Positions 1-9,800 of a DNA stretch of 64,000 bases are shown piece after piece. The position numbers and the translations under genes are program-made. Below the pieces are notes generated by a model. That model had not been told where the DNA came from and did no database searches. It worked only from the letters and a program-made list of their open reading frames with translations. Each line of letters starts with the position of its first letter. The stretch's first letter is position 1. This stretch comes from Chloroflexota bacterium (lineage in GTDB: Bacteria > Chloroflexota > UBA11872), in contig JAPPNP010000054.1 of assembly GCA_028873795.1 (NCBI GenBank), positions 1 to 64,000 on the forward strand, given 5' to 3'.

Positions 1-46
1 ATGTGTTCACCATGTCCCCGAACATGTGTTCATGATGTCCCCGGTC
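1..46. repeat. Tandem 23-bp repeat resembling an IS481-type element end
   Basis: Two imperfect 23-bp units start at 1 and 24; each contains ATGTGTTCA followed by ATGTCCCCG. Read on the minus strand they give GGGGACATCATGAACACA and then GGGGACATGGTGAACACA. From memory, such GGACATGGTGAACA-type units are typical of the terminal regions of IS481-like integrase elements. The element body would lie left of the window. The unit also supplies the last residues and the stop codon of the DUF6361 gene. Confidence 0.5.
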
Positions 47-1365
47 CGCACACTTCGAGATCGAGGGTGAATGTCGTCGCGACGGCGTAATCCAGGGAGT
101 GACGCGGGGGCGGTCGCAGGGCGTCCAGCAAGAGCTCCCGGGTACCAGGCGCCAGCACGACCGTTCTCCCGCCCGTCCGCCATGTCATTGAGGAGTCGCG
201 CCACGACCCGCCAGCGGAACGTGAGGCGCCAGGATCCGGAGGCTCCGCCCCACTGACGCATGAGCCGGTCATTGCCAAGCCGCGCCTGACCGCGCTTGTG
301 CTGGTGCTCCCGTTTCCAAATCAACTCCCGCGCCTCGTCGTCGCTCGCGAGCCCCGCGCCGCGCTTGCCCCGCGCCAGGCCAACCCAGTCGGTCACGAAC
401 GACCGCGTCACCGCCGAGGCTGGGTTCCCTCGAGCTGCGACCAGCGCCCACAGCCCGTTCAGATCCCAGCTGTCGACGTCGCTCGTGTCGAGCTCGGCGC
501 GCCATTCGTCAAGCTGAGTGGCGAATCCCTCCCGGCGTCCGTCGTGCCTTGAAATGTCGAGCTCCTCGGCGCGCTCGGCGAGAAGCACGTTGTAGAGCAG
601 CGCGGCCCCGTGCATGGCGAGGGCGAAGCGGCGAGCTTCATCGAGTGCGTCGCGGACGCGACCGCTCACCGCATCAGCGTCCGGATCCTCCCAGGCGTAC
701 CTGCTGTGGTCCGCGATGCGGCTCCGCCGGGCGACCAGGAATTGGAGCAGGGTCTCGGGCACGGCGTTGACAATCTGCTCCGCGAGCCAGGTCGCCTCGT
801 CGCGGGTGAGTGCAAAGTCGCATCGCTCGAAGTCGAAGAATTCAGCTGGGGGCGGGGGGAGCGTGGGCGCCCAGACGGCATTGGAGTGCCCGAGAAACTC
901 GGTCGCGTCGTCTGCCTGGCGCGGACTCTGTGGCAGGCCCACGACTTGGCCCGGCGTCACTTCGCGGCGCAATATCCCGAAGCGCCGCAGGGTGTTCCAG
1001 TAAATGCCGGAGGGGAGGTCTCGGACGGCTGCCCCAACGTAGCGCCCGATCAAGCCCTCGTGATCGCCGCCGTTGCGCAGCGCACCGATGAGCTGACGCT
1101 CATTCCACTCGACCCACTGGGTGAGCTTGGGGCCGACGTGTCCTCGACGCGCGCCCTCGCGATACAGCCACGGAATGAACAGGAGGTACCGGGCTCGCGT
1201 GAGCAGCATCGAGGTACCGGGAAACAGCGTGTTGCTGAGCGCATCGCGAATCCCGCCGATTCCCAGCTCGTCGCGACTCTCGGGCTGCGAGAAGAACTTG
1301 ATGATCTCGCGGGCTCTTCGCTGTTCAGCCTCGGAGTGATCGAGCCACGCGAGAATGGCCGGCAT
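7..1365 (-). CDS. DUF6361 family protein, 3' end replaced by IS end
   Basis: 452 residues. The N-terminus (WLDHSEAEQRRAREII, then DELGIGGIRDALSNTLFPGTS and RARYLLFIPWLY) matches the conserved start of DUF6361 proteins as I know them. Their function is unknown; they turn up in accessory islands. No catalytic motif is obvious. The ATG at 1365 precedes the conserved WLDHSE motif directly and is the natural start. The last eleven residues and the TGA are encoded by the IS481-like terminal repeat, so the original C-terminus was probably lost by insertion and the reading frame ends in the element. It is divergent from the nuclease/helicase gene at 1616. Confidence 0.7.
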   Translation of the reverse strand: MPAILAWLDHSEAEQRRAREIIKFFSQPESRDELGIGGIRDALSNTLFPGTSMLLTRARYLLFIPWLYREGARRGHVGPKLTQWVEWNERQLIGALRNGGDHEGLIGRYVGAAVRDLPSGIYWNTLRRFGILRREVTPGQVVGLPQSPRQADDATEFLGHSNAVWAPTLPPPPAEFFDFERCDFALTRDEATWLAEQIVNAVPETLLQFLVARRSRIADHSRYAWEDPDADAVSGRVRDALDEARRFALAMHGAALLYNVLLAERAEELDISRHDGRREGFATQLDEWRAELDTSDVDSWDLNGLWALVAARGNPASAVTRSFVTDWVGLARGKRGAGLASDDEARELIWKREHQHKRGQARLGNDRLMRQWGGASGSWRLTFRWRVVARLLNDMADGRENGRAGAWYPGALAGRPATAPASLPGLRRRDDIHPRSRSVRTGDIMNTCSGTW

Positions 1366-1615
1366 GAAGGGGCCTTCACATTCGGCTACGCCCGAGAACT
1401 ATCGATGACTCCCGGTCAAAGCTGCAAGGGCCACCGGCGGCACGACCCTTGAGGGTGCCCCGCCGAGGTGTCGAAGCCACCCCCGCGCTGTTGACCGATA
1501 GAGCCGACGATTTCGCCAGTTGCGTCTCGCCAAGTATGTTGGCGGGGCGCTCGCGCTGATCGCATGTGTGGCCTTCGCAAAGCCGGCGGCCACGGGACGG
1601 GCTGGTGAATCCGCG

Positions 1616-4600
1616 ATGCAACTGATCGACGACCGGCTGGTTTACTCCGCCACCGATCTGGTGGCGTTCTTGGAGTGCCGGCACCTGGCCAACCTCGAGC
1701 GCGCCGTGGCCCTGCGCCACCTCAAGCGACCGTATCGCGACGACCCAGTGCTCGACCGCATGGCCCGTCGAGGTCGCGAATACGAAGCACGGTTCCTGGA
1801 AACGCTGCGCGGGGAGAACTTGCGAATCACAGAGATCCGGCCGCCGGACACCGTGTCTCCGTCCCGAGCGATTGGACCCGAACACGACGCCACCCTTCAG
1901 GCCATGCGCGACGGCGTTGACGTGATCTACCAAGCCGTGCTGCTCGGCGATCGGCGGCTGGGCTACGCGGACTTTCTGCGGCGCGTCGAGACGCCCAGCG
2001 ACCTCGGGACCTGGAGCTATGAGGTCTGGGACACCAAGCTAGCGCGCCGGCCAACGGCGCCGGCCGTGCTCCAGATCGGCATGTATTCGGACCTGCTTGG
2101 GGCCATGCAGGGGCGGCAGCCGGACCGGATGCACCTGGCGCTCGGCGGCGTTGAGCAGCGAACGGAGTGCCTCCGCGTCGCCGACTTCGCGGCCTACTGC
2201 CGCCTGGTGGCGCGCGAATTCGAGGCGATGCTGGACGGTCCCGAACCGGCAATTCCGGTCAGCTCGAAGCCGGAACCGGTGGGGCATTGCGACTTCTGCC
2301 GCTGGAGCCAGACGTGTCGGGCTCAGTGGCGTCGGGAGGACGACCTGGCGCTGGTGGCCAACCTGACCTCCCGCCAGCGACGGGCGCTGCACGCCATCGA
2401 CGTGACCACGCGGCGCGGGCTGGCCAACCCCTCGCCGCCGCTGCCGGACCGGCTGGATGGCGTCAGCCAGGAGTCGCTGGCCGGGGCGCAGGCCCAGGCG
2501 GCCATCCAAGTGCGCGGCGAGGGTCACGTCATCTCCGAACGCATCCCGCCCGAACGCGATCGCGGGGACACGCTGGTGCCCGACCGCGGGCTGTGGGCGC
2601 TGCCGGAGCCGTCGCCGGGAGACCTGTTTCTGGACCTCGAGGGCGATCCGTTTTACGGGTCCGAGGAGATCGACGGTGTCGATTATCTCTTCGGCATCAT
2701 CGAGCCGGGACGGGCGGACGCCGCGGGCGATCCGATGTTCCACGCCTTCTGGTCGATCGCGGACGGCACGGTGACGCCGGCGGCCGAACGGCAAGCGTTC
2801 GAAGACTGTATCGACCTCATCATGGATCGCTGGGCGGCGCACCCGGACATGCACGTCTACCACTACGCGCCCTACGAGACCACGGCCATGAAACGGCTGG
2901 CCGGGCGCTACGCCACCCGCGAGTCGGAGGTGGATCAGCTCCTGCGGGGGCGCGTGTTCGTCGACCTCTACCGCGTCGTGCGGCAGGGCATCAGGGCCTC
3001 GGTGGAGAGCTACTCAATCAAGCGGCTGGAGCCGCTCTACGGGTTCGAGCGAGAAGTCGATCTGCGCGACGCGGGCGAGAGCATCGTGGAGTTCGAGCAC
3101 TGGCTCGAACCCGACGAAGAGACCGACCGGGACGACCTGCTGGAGCAGATCAAGGCCTATAACCGGGACGACTGCTTGTCCACCCACTACCTGCGCGAGT
3201 GGCTGGAGGTGCAACGCGCCGCGCTGGTGAAGGAATTCGGCGCTGAGACCCCACCGCGTCCGACAATCCCGCCACCTGAAGAGACCGAGGACTCGGAAGC
3301 CCAGCTCGAGGTGAAGGCGCTTGTGGCCAAGCTCACGGCCGACCTTCCCGAGGATCTGACGGACGGCCGGTCGCTCGAAGATCCGACCCAGCGCGGCCGG
3401 TGGCTCCTGGCGCAGCTGCTCGACTGGCACCGGCGCGAAGACAAGGCTTTCTGGTGGCGCTTTTTCCACCTGAAGGACGAGCTGACCGACGAGGATCGCG
3501 TGGACGAGTCGGACGCGCTGGGCCGGCTCACCTTCGTCGGCAGCCGGGCCGATCCCACGCCTCGATCCCGTTCCACGATCTACCGCTTTCGGTTTCCGCC
3601 GCAGGACCACAAGATCGAGGCTGGCGACCGGCCTTGCGATCAGGGCGGAGATTCGGCCGGCGAAGTGTTCGCCGTTGACGATCAAGCCTGCGTGATCGAC
3701 TTGAAGGTTGGATCGAACCGGGCGGCGCCGACACCGACGTCGCTGATCCCCTTCGAGTACGTCCCCCCGGGGCCAAAGCCGCCGGCCCTCCGAGACCTGG
3801 CGGAATGGATCATCGCCCACGGCATCGACGCTCCGGGGCCGTATCGGGCGGCGCGCGACCTGCTGATGCACCGAGCGCCGCGGCTTGGACAGGACGAGAA
3901 CGCGCCGCTGATGGCGGTCGGCGAGGACGCACAGGATGCGGCCCGGCGATTGGTCCATCTGCTGGATGAGAGCTACCTGGCAATCCAGGGACCGCCAGGC
4001 TCCGGCAAGAGCACCGTTGGCGCCGGGCTGATCGTGGACCTGGTCCAAGCCGGAAAGCGTGTGGGCGTGACGGCCAACAGCCACAAGGTCATCGGCGAGC
4101 TGCTGGAGAAAACGGCTCGAGTCGCGAGGGAGCGCGGCGTCCCGGTCAGAATCGGCCAGCGGACGAGCTTCCATTCCGATGTGCCCGAGTTCGCCGACGC
4201 GGTACCTCTACCAAGAAGCGAAGCCGCGTGCTCGGCTCTCGCCCGCGGAACGCTCGACGTGGTCGGCGGAACCTCCTGGCTTTGGGCGCGCGACCCAGCG
4301 GAGGGTCTGGTCGACGTGCTCTGCATCGACGAAGCCGGCCAGATGTCGCTGGCAGACGCCTTGGCCTCGGCGCGCTGCGCCGACAGCCTATTGCTGTTGG
4401 GCGATCCGCAGCAGTTGGATCAGCCGTTGCAGGGTGTTCACCCGCCGGGCGCCGAGCGCTCGGTACTGGCGCACGTGCTCGATGAGGCGCGGGTCATGCC
4501 GAAGCATCTCGGCGTCTTTCTGGACGGCACCTGGCGCCTGCATCCCAGCATCTGTGACTTCACTTCGGAAGTGTTCTACGAGGACAGCCTGCGCTCGCAC

Positions 4601-5161
4601 CCGGGCCGGGAGAACTTGGATCTGGCCGGTTCATCCCCGTTCGAGGGGACGGGTTTGCGCTTCGTGGCGGTGGAGCACGAGCGCCGCATCAGCGACTCGG
4701 AGGAAGAAGCCGACGCAATCGCCGAGACCGTCGACCGGTTGCTCCGCTCGTGCCCGTCATGGACCGATGCCGAAGGAGCGACACACGCGCTCGAGGAAGA
4801 CGACGTGCTCATCATCACGCCCTACAACCGGCAGATCCGGGAGCTCGGCTCCCGCCCCGAGCTCAGCACATTGCGCATCGGCACGGTCGACAAGTTCCAG
4901 GGGCAGGAGGCGCCGATCGCCATCTACTCCATGGCCTCAAGCTCCGCCGAAGAGGCGCCGCGCGGCATGGAATTTCTCTACAGCCTCAACCGCCTCAACG
5001 TCGCCACCAGCCGGGCCAAGTGCCTCGCCGTGGTCGTAGCCAGTCCTGGGCTGCTCGCCGTCCGATGTCGCACGCCCCGCCAAATGCACCTGGCGAATGC
5101 CCTGGCGCGGCTGTTCGAAATGGCGAGCGATGAAATCCAAAGCTCGCTGAGACTGCCGTAG
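1616..5161 (+). CDS. TM0106-type RecB-like nuclease fused to superfamily 1 helicase
   Basis: 1181 residues from ATG 1616. The frame is open from 1520, but the first 32 codons lack family resemblance. A Cas4/RecB-type nuclease comes first: Cys21 and CDFCRWSQTC near residue 224 can hold a 4Fe-4S cluster, and GYADF with YEVWDTK supplies PD-(D/E)xK residues. An RNase H-like domain follows (DLFLDLEGDPFYG near 340). The helicase part has Walker A GPPGSGKST near 800, Walker B CIDEAGQ near 902, LLLGDPQQL, and a C-terminal GTVDKFQGQEAP with NVATSRAK. It should bind and process DNA or RNA ends using ATP. TM0106-type proteins are widespread and uncharacterised; a repair or defence role is inference. The next gene starts 11 bases downstream. 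Confidence 0.85.
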   Translation: MQLIDDRLVYSATDLVAFLECRHLANLERAVALRHLKRPYRDDPVLDRMARRGREYEARFLETLRGENLRITEIRPPDTVSPSRAIGPEHDATLQAMRDGVDVIYQAVLLGDRRLGYADFLRRVETPSDLGTWSYEVWDTKLARRPTAPAVLQIGMYSDLLGAMQGRQPDRMHLALGGVEQRTECLRVADFAAYCRLVAREFEAMLDGPEPAIPVSSKPEPVGHCDFCRWSQTCRAQWRREDDLALVANLTSRQRRALHAIDVTTRRGLANPSPPLPDRLDGVSQESLAGAQAQAAIQVRGEGHVISERIPPERDRGDTLVPDRGLWALPEPSPGDLFLDLEGDPFYGSEEIDGVDYLFGIIEPGRADAAGDPMFHAFWSIADGTVTPAAERQAFEDCIDLIMDRWAAHPDMHVYHYAPYETTAMKRLAGRYATRESEVDQLLRGRVFVDLYRVVRQGIRASVESYSIKRLEPLYGFEREVDLRDAGESIVEFEHWLEPDEETDRDDLLEQIKAYNRDDCLSTHYLREWLEVQRAALVKEFGAETPPRPTIPPPEETEDSEAQLEVKALVAKLTADLPEDLTDGRSLEDPTQRGRWLLAQLLDWHRREDKAFWWRFFHLKDELTDEDRVDESDALGRLTFVGSRADPTPRSRSTIYRFRFPPQDHKIEAGDRPCDQGGDSAGEVFAVDDQACVIDLKVGSNRAAPTPTSLIPFEYVPPGPKPPALRDLAEWIIAHGIDAPGPYRAARDLLMHRAPRLGQDENAPLMAVGEDAQDAARRLVHLLDESYLAIQGPPGSGKSTVGAGLIVDLVQAGKRVGVTANSHKVIGELLEKTARVARERGVPVRIGQRTSFHSDVPEFADAVPLPRSEAACSALARGTLDVVGGTSWLWARDPAEGLVDVLCIDEAGQMSLADALASARCADSLLLLGDPQQLDQPLQGVHPPGAERSVLAHVLDEARVMPKHLGVFLDGTWRLHPSICDFTSEVFYEDSLRSHPGRENLDLAGSSPFEGTGLRFVAVEHERRISDSEEEADAIAETVDRLLRSCPSWTDAEGATHALEEDDVLIITPYNRQIRELGSRPELSTLRIGTVDKFQGQEAPIAIYSMASSSAEEAPRGMEFLYSLNRLNVATSRAKCLAVVVASPGLLAVRCRTPRQMHLANALARLFEMASDEIQSSLRLP

Positions 5162-5172
5162 GTGCTAACGAC

Positions 5173-6144
5173 TTGAGCGCGCCGTCACCCAGGGATCGCT
5201 TTCGCGGCTGCCTGCTGGGACTCGCATGCGGCGATGCGCTTGGAACCACGCTGGAGTTCAAACCGCCCAATACGTTCGAGCCAATCGACGACATGATCGG
5301 CGGCGGACCATTCGGCCTGACGCCCGGCCAGTGGACCGACGACACGTCCATGGCCCTCTGCCTGGCCGCGAGCTTGATCGAGAAAGGCCAGTTCGACGCC
5401 CTGGACCAGATGCGGCGCTATGTGCGCTGGCGCCATGAGGGCTACTTCTCGTCAACCGGCACGTGCTTCGACATCGGCAACACCGTCGCGCAGGCGTTGT
5501 CACGCTTCGCGGCAACCGGCGAACCCCTGGCGGGCTCCACCGACCCCCATACCGCCGGAAATGGTTCGCTCATGCGGCTGGCGCCGGTGCCAATGTTCTT
5601 CGCCGGCGACGCGTTCGAGGCAATCAGCAAGAGCGCCGAGAGCTCGCAAACGACCCACGGGGCCCAAGAAGCGATAGACGCCTGCCGCTACTTCGCCGGC
5701 CTGCTTGTCGGGGCCTTGCGCGGCGTCGCCAAGGACACCCTTCTCTCCGCAGGCTATTGCCCGGACGTCGGTCCTTGGAAGAAGTACTCCTTGGCGAAAA
5801 GGATTGCCGAAATCGCCGACGGGTCGTTCAAGCATCGCGAACCGCCGGAGATCAAAGGAACTGGCTACGTCGTCGAGTCGCTGGAGGCGGCGCTCTGGGC
5901 CTTTCACAAGTCCCAGGACTTTCGCCAGGGCGCGCTGCTGGCCGCCAACCTCGGAGAAGACGCCGACACCACCGCCGCCATCTACGGCCAGATCGCCGGC
6001 GCTACGTACGGGGTCGAGGCAATCCCGGCGGAATGGCGCGCCGTGCTGTCGATGGCGACCGAGATCACATCGATGGCCGATAGCCTCTTTGACCACGCAC
6101 GGCAGTCGTTCCCCGCGACGTCGCACCCAGGCCATTCGCCTTGA
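5173..6144 (+). CDS. ADP-ribosylglycohydrolase (DraG family)
   Basis: 323 residues starting at TTG 5173, directly at the conserved RDRFRGCLLGLACGDALG. The family removes ADP-ribose from proteins, DNA or small molecules using two Mg ions. Metal ligands are visible in WTDDTSMAL and in LGEDADTTAAIYGQ; HTAGNGSLMRLAPVP is the conserved substrate loop. All motifs are intact, so it is likely active. It follows the nuclease/helicase gene closely and overlaps the next gene by four bases (TTGA), suggesting one operon. Next to an NAD-consuming SIR2-type gene, a role in reversing ADP-ribosylation is conceivable but unproven. Confidence 0.9.
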   Translation: MSAPSPRDRFRGCLLGLACGDALGTTLEFKPPNTFEPIDDMIGGGPFGLTPGQWTDDTSMALCLAASLIEKGQFDALDQMRRYVRWRHEGYFSSTGTCFDIGNTVAQALSRFAATGEPLAGSTDPHTAGNGSLMRLAPVPMFFAGDAFEAISKSAESSQTTHGAQEAIDACRYFAGLLVGALRGVAKDTLLSAGYCPDVGPWKKYSLAKRIAEIADGSFKHREPPEIKGTGYVVESLEAALWAFHKSQDFRQGALLAANLGEDADTTAAIYGQIAGATYGVEAIPAEWRAVLSMATEITSMADSLFDHARQSFPATSHPGHSP

Positions 6145-6563
6145 CCGCAGACGTCACTGAAGAATCATCCAAGGCTAGGGGTGTGACTGTGCGATTTGTC
6201 AATGTCATGGTCGCGGGACACACCGTCGAGCAGGTTCTGATCTACGACGTGGCCGAGGCCGAGGCGGTCTATGGGCGGCCGTTCGATCGCGAAATGGACG
6301 AGCACATCCAGATGGGGGTCTTCGCCGTCGATCGCATTGCGGCCGGCGAAACGATGTGGAGGGTCGCATCCGCGACCAGCTACGTCCTAGACGGCAAGTG
6401 CATCCGGACCGCGAAGATCGACCATTGCAAGGAAGTTGAGCCCGCCAGCCCGAGCTGGCGCGTCACCCGCGCGGATGGCACCGGAATTCCCCGCGAACCC
6501 TGGAGCTGCGTTCCCGGAACGCCGCCGAAATCGCACAAGGACCTGACCGGGGACGAGGGCTGA
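6141..6563 (+). CDS. Hypothetical protein, 140 aa
   Basis: Not recognised. The TTG at 6141 overlaps the stop of the glycohydrolase gene; an internal GTG at 6183 is an alternative start. The protein is soluble and acidic, with no signal peptide or membrane segment. VRFVNVMVAGHTVEQVLIYD and the two short blocks after it look like a small beta-rich fold, and the C-terminus is rich in Pro and Ser. The stop falls inside the left copy of the repeat that brackets the SIR2 gene. Translational coupling to the glycohydrolase is the best argument that it is real. Confidence 0.5.
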   Translation: MTADVTEESSKARGVTVRFVNVMVAGHTVEQVLIYDVAEAEAVYGRPFDREMDEHIQMGVFAVDRIAAGETMWRVASATSYVLDGKCIRTAKIDHCKEVEPASPSWRVTRADGTGIPREPWSCVPGTPPKSHKDLTGDEG

Positions 6564-6599
6564 TCAATACCCCGCGCAGAGGTTCACCAGGTTCCGTAG
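6560..6599. repeat. Left direct repeat bracketing the SIR2 gene (dehydrogenase 3'-end remnant)
   Basis: This 40-bp stretch matches 10442-10481 at 32 of 40 positions in the same orientation. On the minus strand it encodes LRNLVNLCAGY and a TGA, the characteristic C-terminus of D-2-hydroxyacid dehydrogenases; the intact gene at 10446 ends LRNRVNLHAGY. The frame meets a stop about 17 codons upstream, so only a remnant remains. Confidence 0.7.
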
Positions 6600-6870
6600 C
6601 GCCGAGTCTTGAGTTGCTTTCGCCGGCTATGGGCGACCGTGGCGATCGGCCGCGTCTGAAGCCGGGGACTTTGTGGGCAAGAGCTCTACAACATGGGTGC
6701 GGAGTGCGACTATTGGGGATCGAAACTGCGAGCCGCCTGCTCGAAACAGCAAGAACGAACCAGCACCTGGGCTTCTGGACATCTAACAGAGTCGCTTATC
6801 CGACTTGTACAATGGTGCCGGAATCAAGTTTACCGAGATTGAAGCCATTGCTAGCGAGAATAGACTTTAG
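6600..6870. other. Gap without a convincing gene, start of AT-richer segment
   Basis: GC content falls visibly along this stretch toward the SIR2 gene. A short open frame at 6614-6874 has no family resemblance and overlaps the SIR2 start; I do not accept it. TACAAT at about 6806, about 65 bases before the SIR2 ATG, could be a promoter -10 element, but no good -35 partner is evident. Confidence 0.4.
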
Positions 6871-9800
6871 ATGAGGATATCCGGTATTGACTTCCCCAAT
6901 AGCCTGATCAATGCGATACGCAGTGAAGAATTGGTCGTATTTGCAGGCGCGGGCGTGTCGATGGGGCCACCGGCGAACATGCCCAATTTCGCTGGACTAG
7001 CGACCGCCATTTCCGCAGGAACGTCGATTGATAGAGCTGAAAATGAAACGCTAGACCGTTTCCTTGGAAGACTGAAAAACGAAGGAGTCGACGTTCATCA
7101 GAGAACAGGAGAAATACTGCGCTCATACGGTGATGAACCTACGGATTTACAGCGAGCTCTATTGCGTCTTAATCATTCATATGGTGTCCCTCGAATCGTC
7201 ACTACCAACTTCGACCTTTTGTTTGAGCGTGCAGCGAAGGAGATCGTTGCTGATGATTTAGATTCTTTTGTTGCGCCTGCACTCCCACTCGGACGGTCGT
7301 TCAGTGGCATTGTGCATGTTCATGGCGACCTCAATCAGGTTTACAGCATGGTGCTGACAGACTCTGATTTTGGCCGTGCGTATCTAACCGAAGGGTGGGC
7401 ACGACGTTTCTTAGTAGATGTGTTTCGTCATTTCAATGTGTTATTCGTCGGTTATAGCCACGACGACACAATCTTGAGCTATTTGGCCAGGGCTTTGCCG
7501 CCGGATGACCAAAGAGACCGTTTTGTGCTCACAAGCGATCGGAGTCTCAGTCGGTGGGAAAATCTTGGCGTGCAGGCGATAGCTTATCCGGTATCCGATG
7601 GAGGTCACGAAGGCTTGTACCAAGGAGTGGCGGGTCTTGCGCGGTATGTATCTCGGGGCATCCTGGAGTGGAGGCAGCAGATTGAGGCGATTGCGTGCAG
7701 AAACCCCGCGGTCCTTGACCAAGAGGAGCTAGACCTTATCGAGGACGCACTTAGCGATATCACTCGCACCCGCTTCTTTGCGGCTGCGGCGACGGAACCT
7801 GAGTGGATTGAGTGGATTGACAACCGTGGTCATCTAGATGGTCTTTTCGAGCTGAAGGATCTAGCACCTCACGAGAGTGAGCTAGCCGATTGGCTCGGCA
7901 GAAAATACGTACGCGACCATTCCGATGATCTTTTTGCATTGATCGGCAAGCACGGTCAGCGTCTCAATCGCGAGCTTTGGTATAGGTTGGGGTTTCACAT
8001 CGGCAACCACGGCAATGCACCGGTAACACAAGATGAATTGGTGAAATGGGTCGCGATTCTGCTCGATACCATTCCGCAGGACATCCACAAGTCTCAGTTT
8101 CTATGGATTCTTGAGCAGCTCAGTAGGCGGTGTTGTGCGTACGGATTGACCGACAGTTTGATTGGGATATTTCGAGCGATAGTGAGAGTTCGCCCAAGGA
8201 TTCCGTCGGGGATTGATTCCATGACGGTCGAGCTTACGGGCGATTACCATGAGATAAACACTCTTTGGCAAGACCAATTCAAACCCAATCTAGAGTCAAT
8301 GTCCGACGTACTGCTCCCGTTTATCGTCGATCAATTGAGAGCCCAACATAGATTATATGAATGGTTTGGACGGGGTAATCGACGAATTGATTCGGCAAGT
8401 CTCCGGCGTGCTGCTATAGAGCCACACGCGCAAGACAGGCTCCGCAGTGATGTTGATGCGTTGATTGATGCTGCGCGCGATTGTCTGGAGGAACTCGCAG
8501 TTTCCAGTGCGGCCGCAGCGTCATTTTGGTGTGATACTTTGTCGGGCTCTCAAGTGCCATTGCTTCGCCGACTTGCGGTGCATGCACTTACCAAGAGAAC
8601 TGATTTATCGGACGATGATCGGATTGATTGGCTATTGGCGAATGTGGAATTGCATGATCTTGCGATCCATCATGAGGCCTACCGTGCAGTTCGGCTGGTA
8701 TATCCGGCGGCGAGTCAAGAATTCAGGGAGCGCATTGTCGATGCCATTCTCGAGCATGAGGGACCGGTCGATGATGACCCCGATGGGATGGTAGCAGCGG
8801 CCCGTAACAAATACGACTGGCTCGAGTGGGTCCACCGGGCAATTCCGGATTGCTCGATTGCAAAATCCGCGCTGGACGACCTTGCGTCGGCATACCCGGG
8901 CTTCCAGCCACGTGAAGATTCAGATCTCGTGTTCACCATGCAGGTGGGATTTGTTGGTTCCGAAAGCCCGTGGTCGGCCCAGGAGTTGCTGTCGAGGCCT
9001 CCGGCAGATTGGCTCAATGAGCTGTTGGAATACGAAGGCACAATGCTAGATGGGCCAAACCGTGACGGCTTGCTGTCTGAGGTCGAGCAGGCTGCCTCTA
9101 GGGACTTTGGCTGGGGTGCGTCGCTCGCCGATCTGATGGTCGAATCGAGCAGGTGGGACTGTGACCTTTGGGGAGCACTGTGGGGTTCCTGGTCGGCCGA
9201 GCTTGACGAGGAAAAGCACCGGCAAGTGCTGGATCTCGCATACACGCCCGAACTCCTTCGAAACCACACTAGGCCGATAGCTGATTTGGTGCTGTCAATC
9301 CTAAAGGACGGGGGACTCCCGTACGCATCGGAGCTGCTGGGCAACACGAATCGTATCGCTATCGCACTTCGCCAACACCTAGGGGAGCACAGCGCAATAT
9401 CAGGCCGGCGTGATTTCCTATTTCAAGCCATCAATCACCCGGCTGGGATTTTGGCGGAATACTGGTTGCAAAGCCTCGCGGCGTGGCGTCGGTCCGAAGA
9501 TCCTGTGCCCGATAGATTCTGCGATCCATATTTGGCGGAATTGTCGGCGATAGTGGCAGACAAAGGCTTGCCTGGGACTTTGGAAAAGGCAGTGCTTTGC
9601 AGCAGGATAGCCTTCCTATTGAATGCTGATTACAATTGGAGTATGCAGCATTTGATCCCCTTGTTTACAGACGAGTCGCATACAGATGATTTGCAGGCTT
9701 CCTGGCATGGCTTTGTATTTGGAAGCGGACTGAATCCACAGGTCGCGGAGGTAATGGAGAGTAGCTTTCTGAGTTCAATTGCTAGAGTTGGAACGATATT

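Noticed and set aside
1520..1615. N-terminal extension of the nuclease/helicase (MRLAKYVGGALAL)
   Set aside because: It resembles a signal peptide but would export a DNA-processing enzyme; family homology begins at the ATG 1616.
6614..6874. 86-codon open frame before the SIR2 gene
   Set aside because: No family resemblance, overlaps the SIR2 start and spans the composition change; taken as non-coding.
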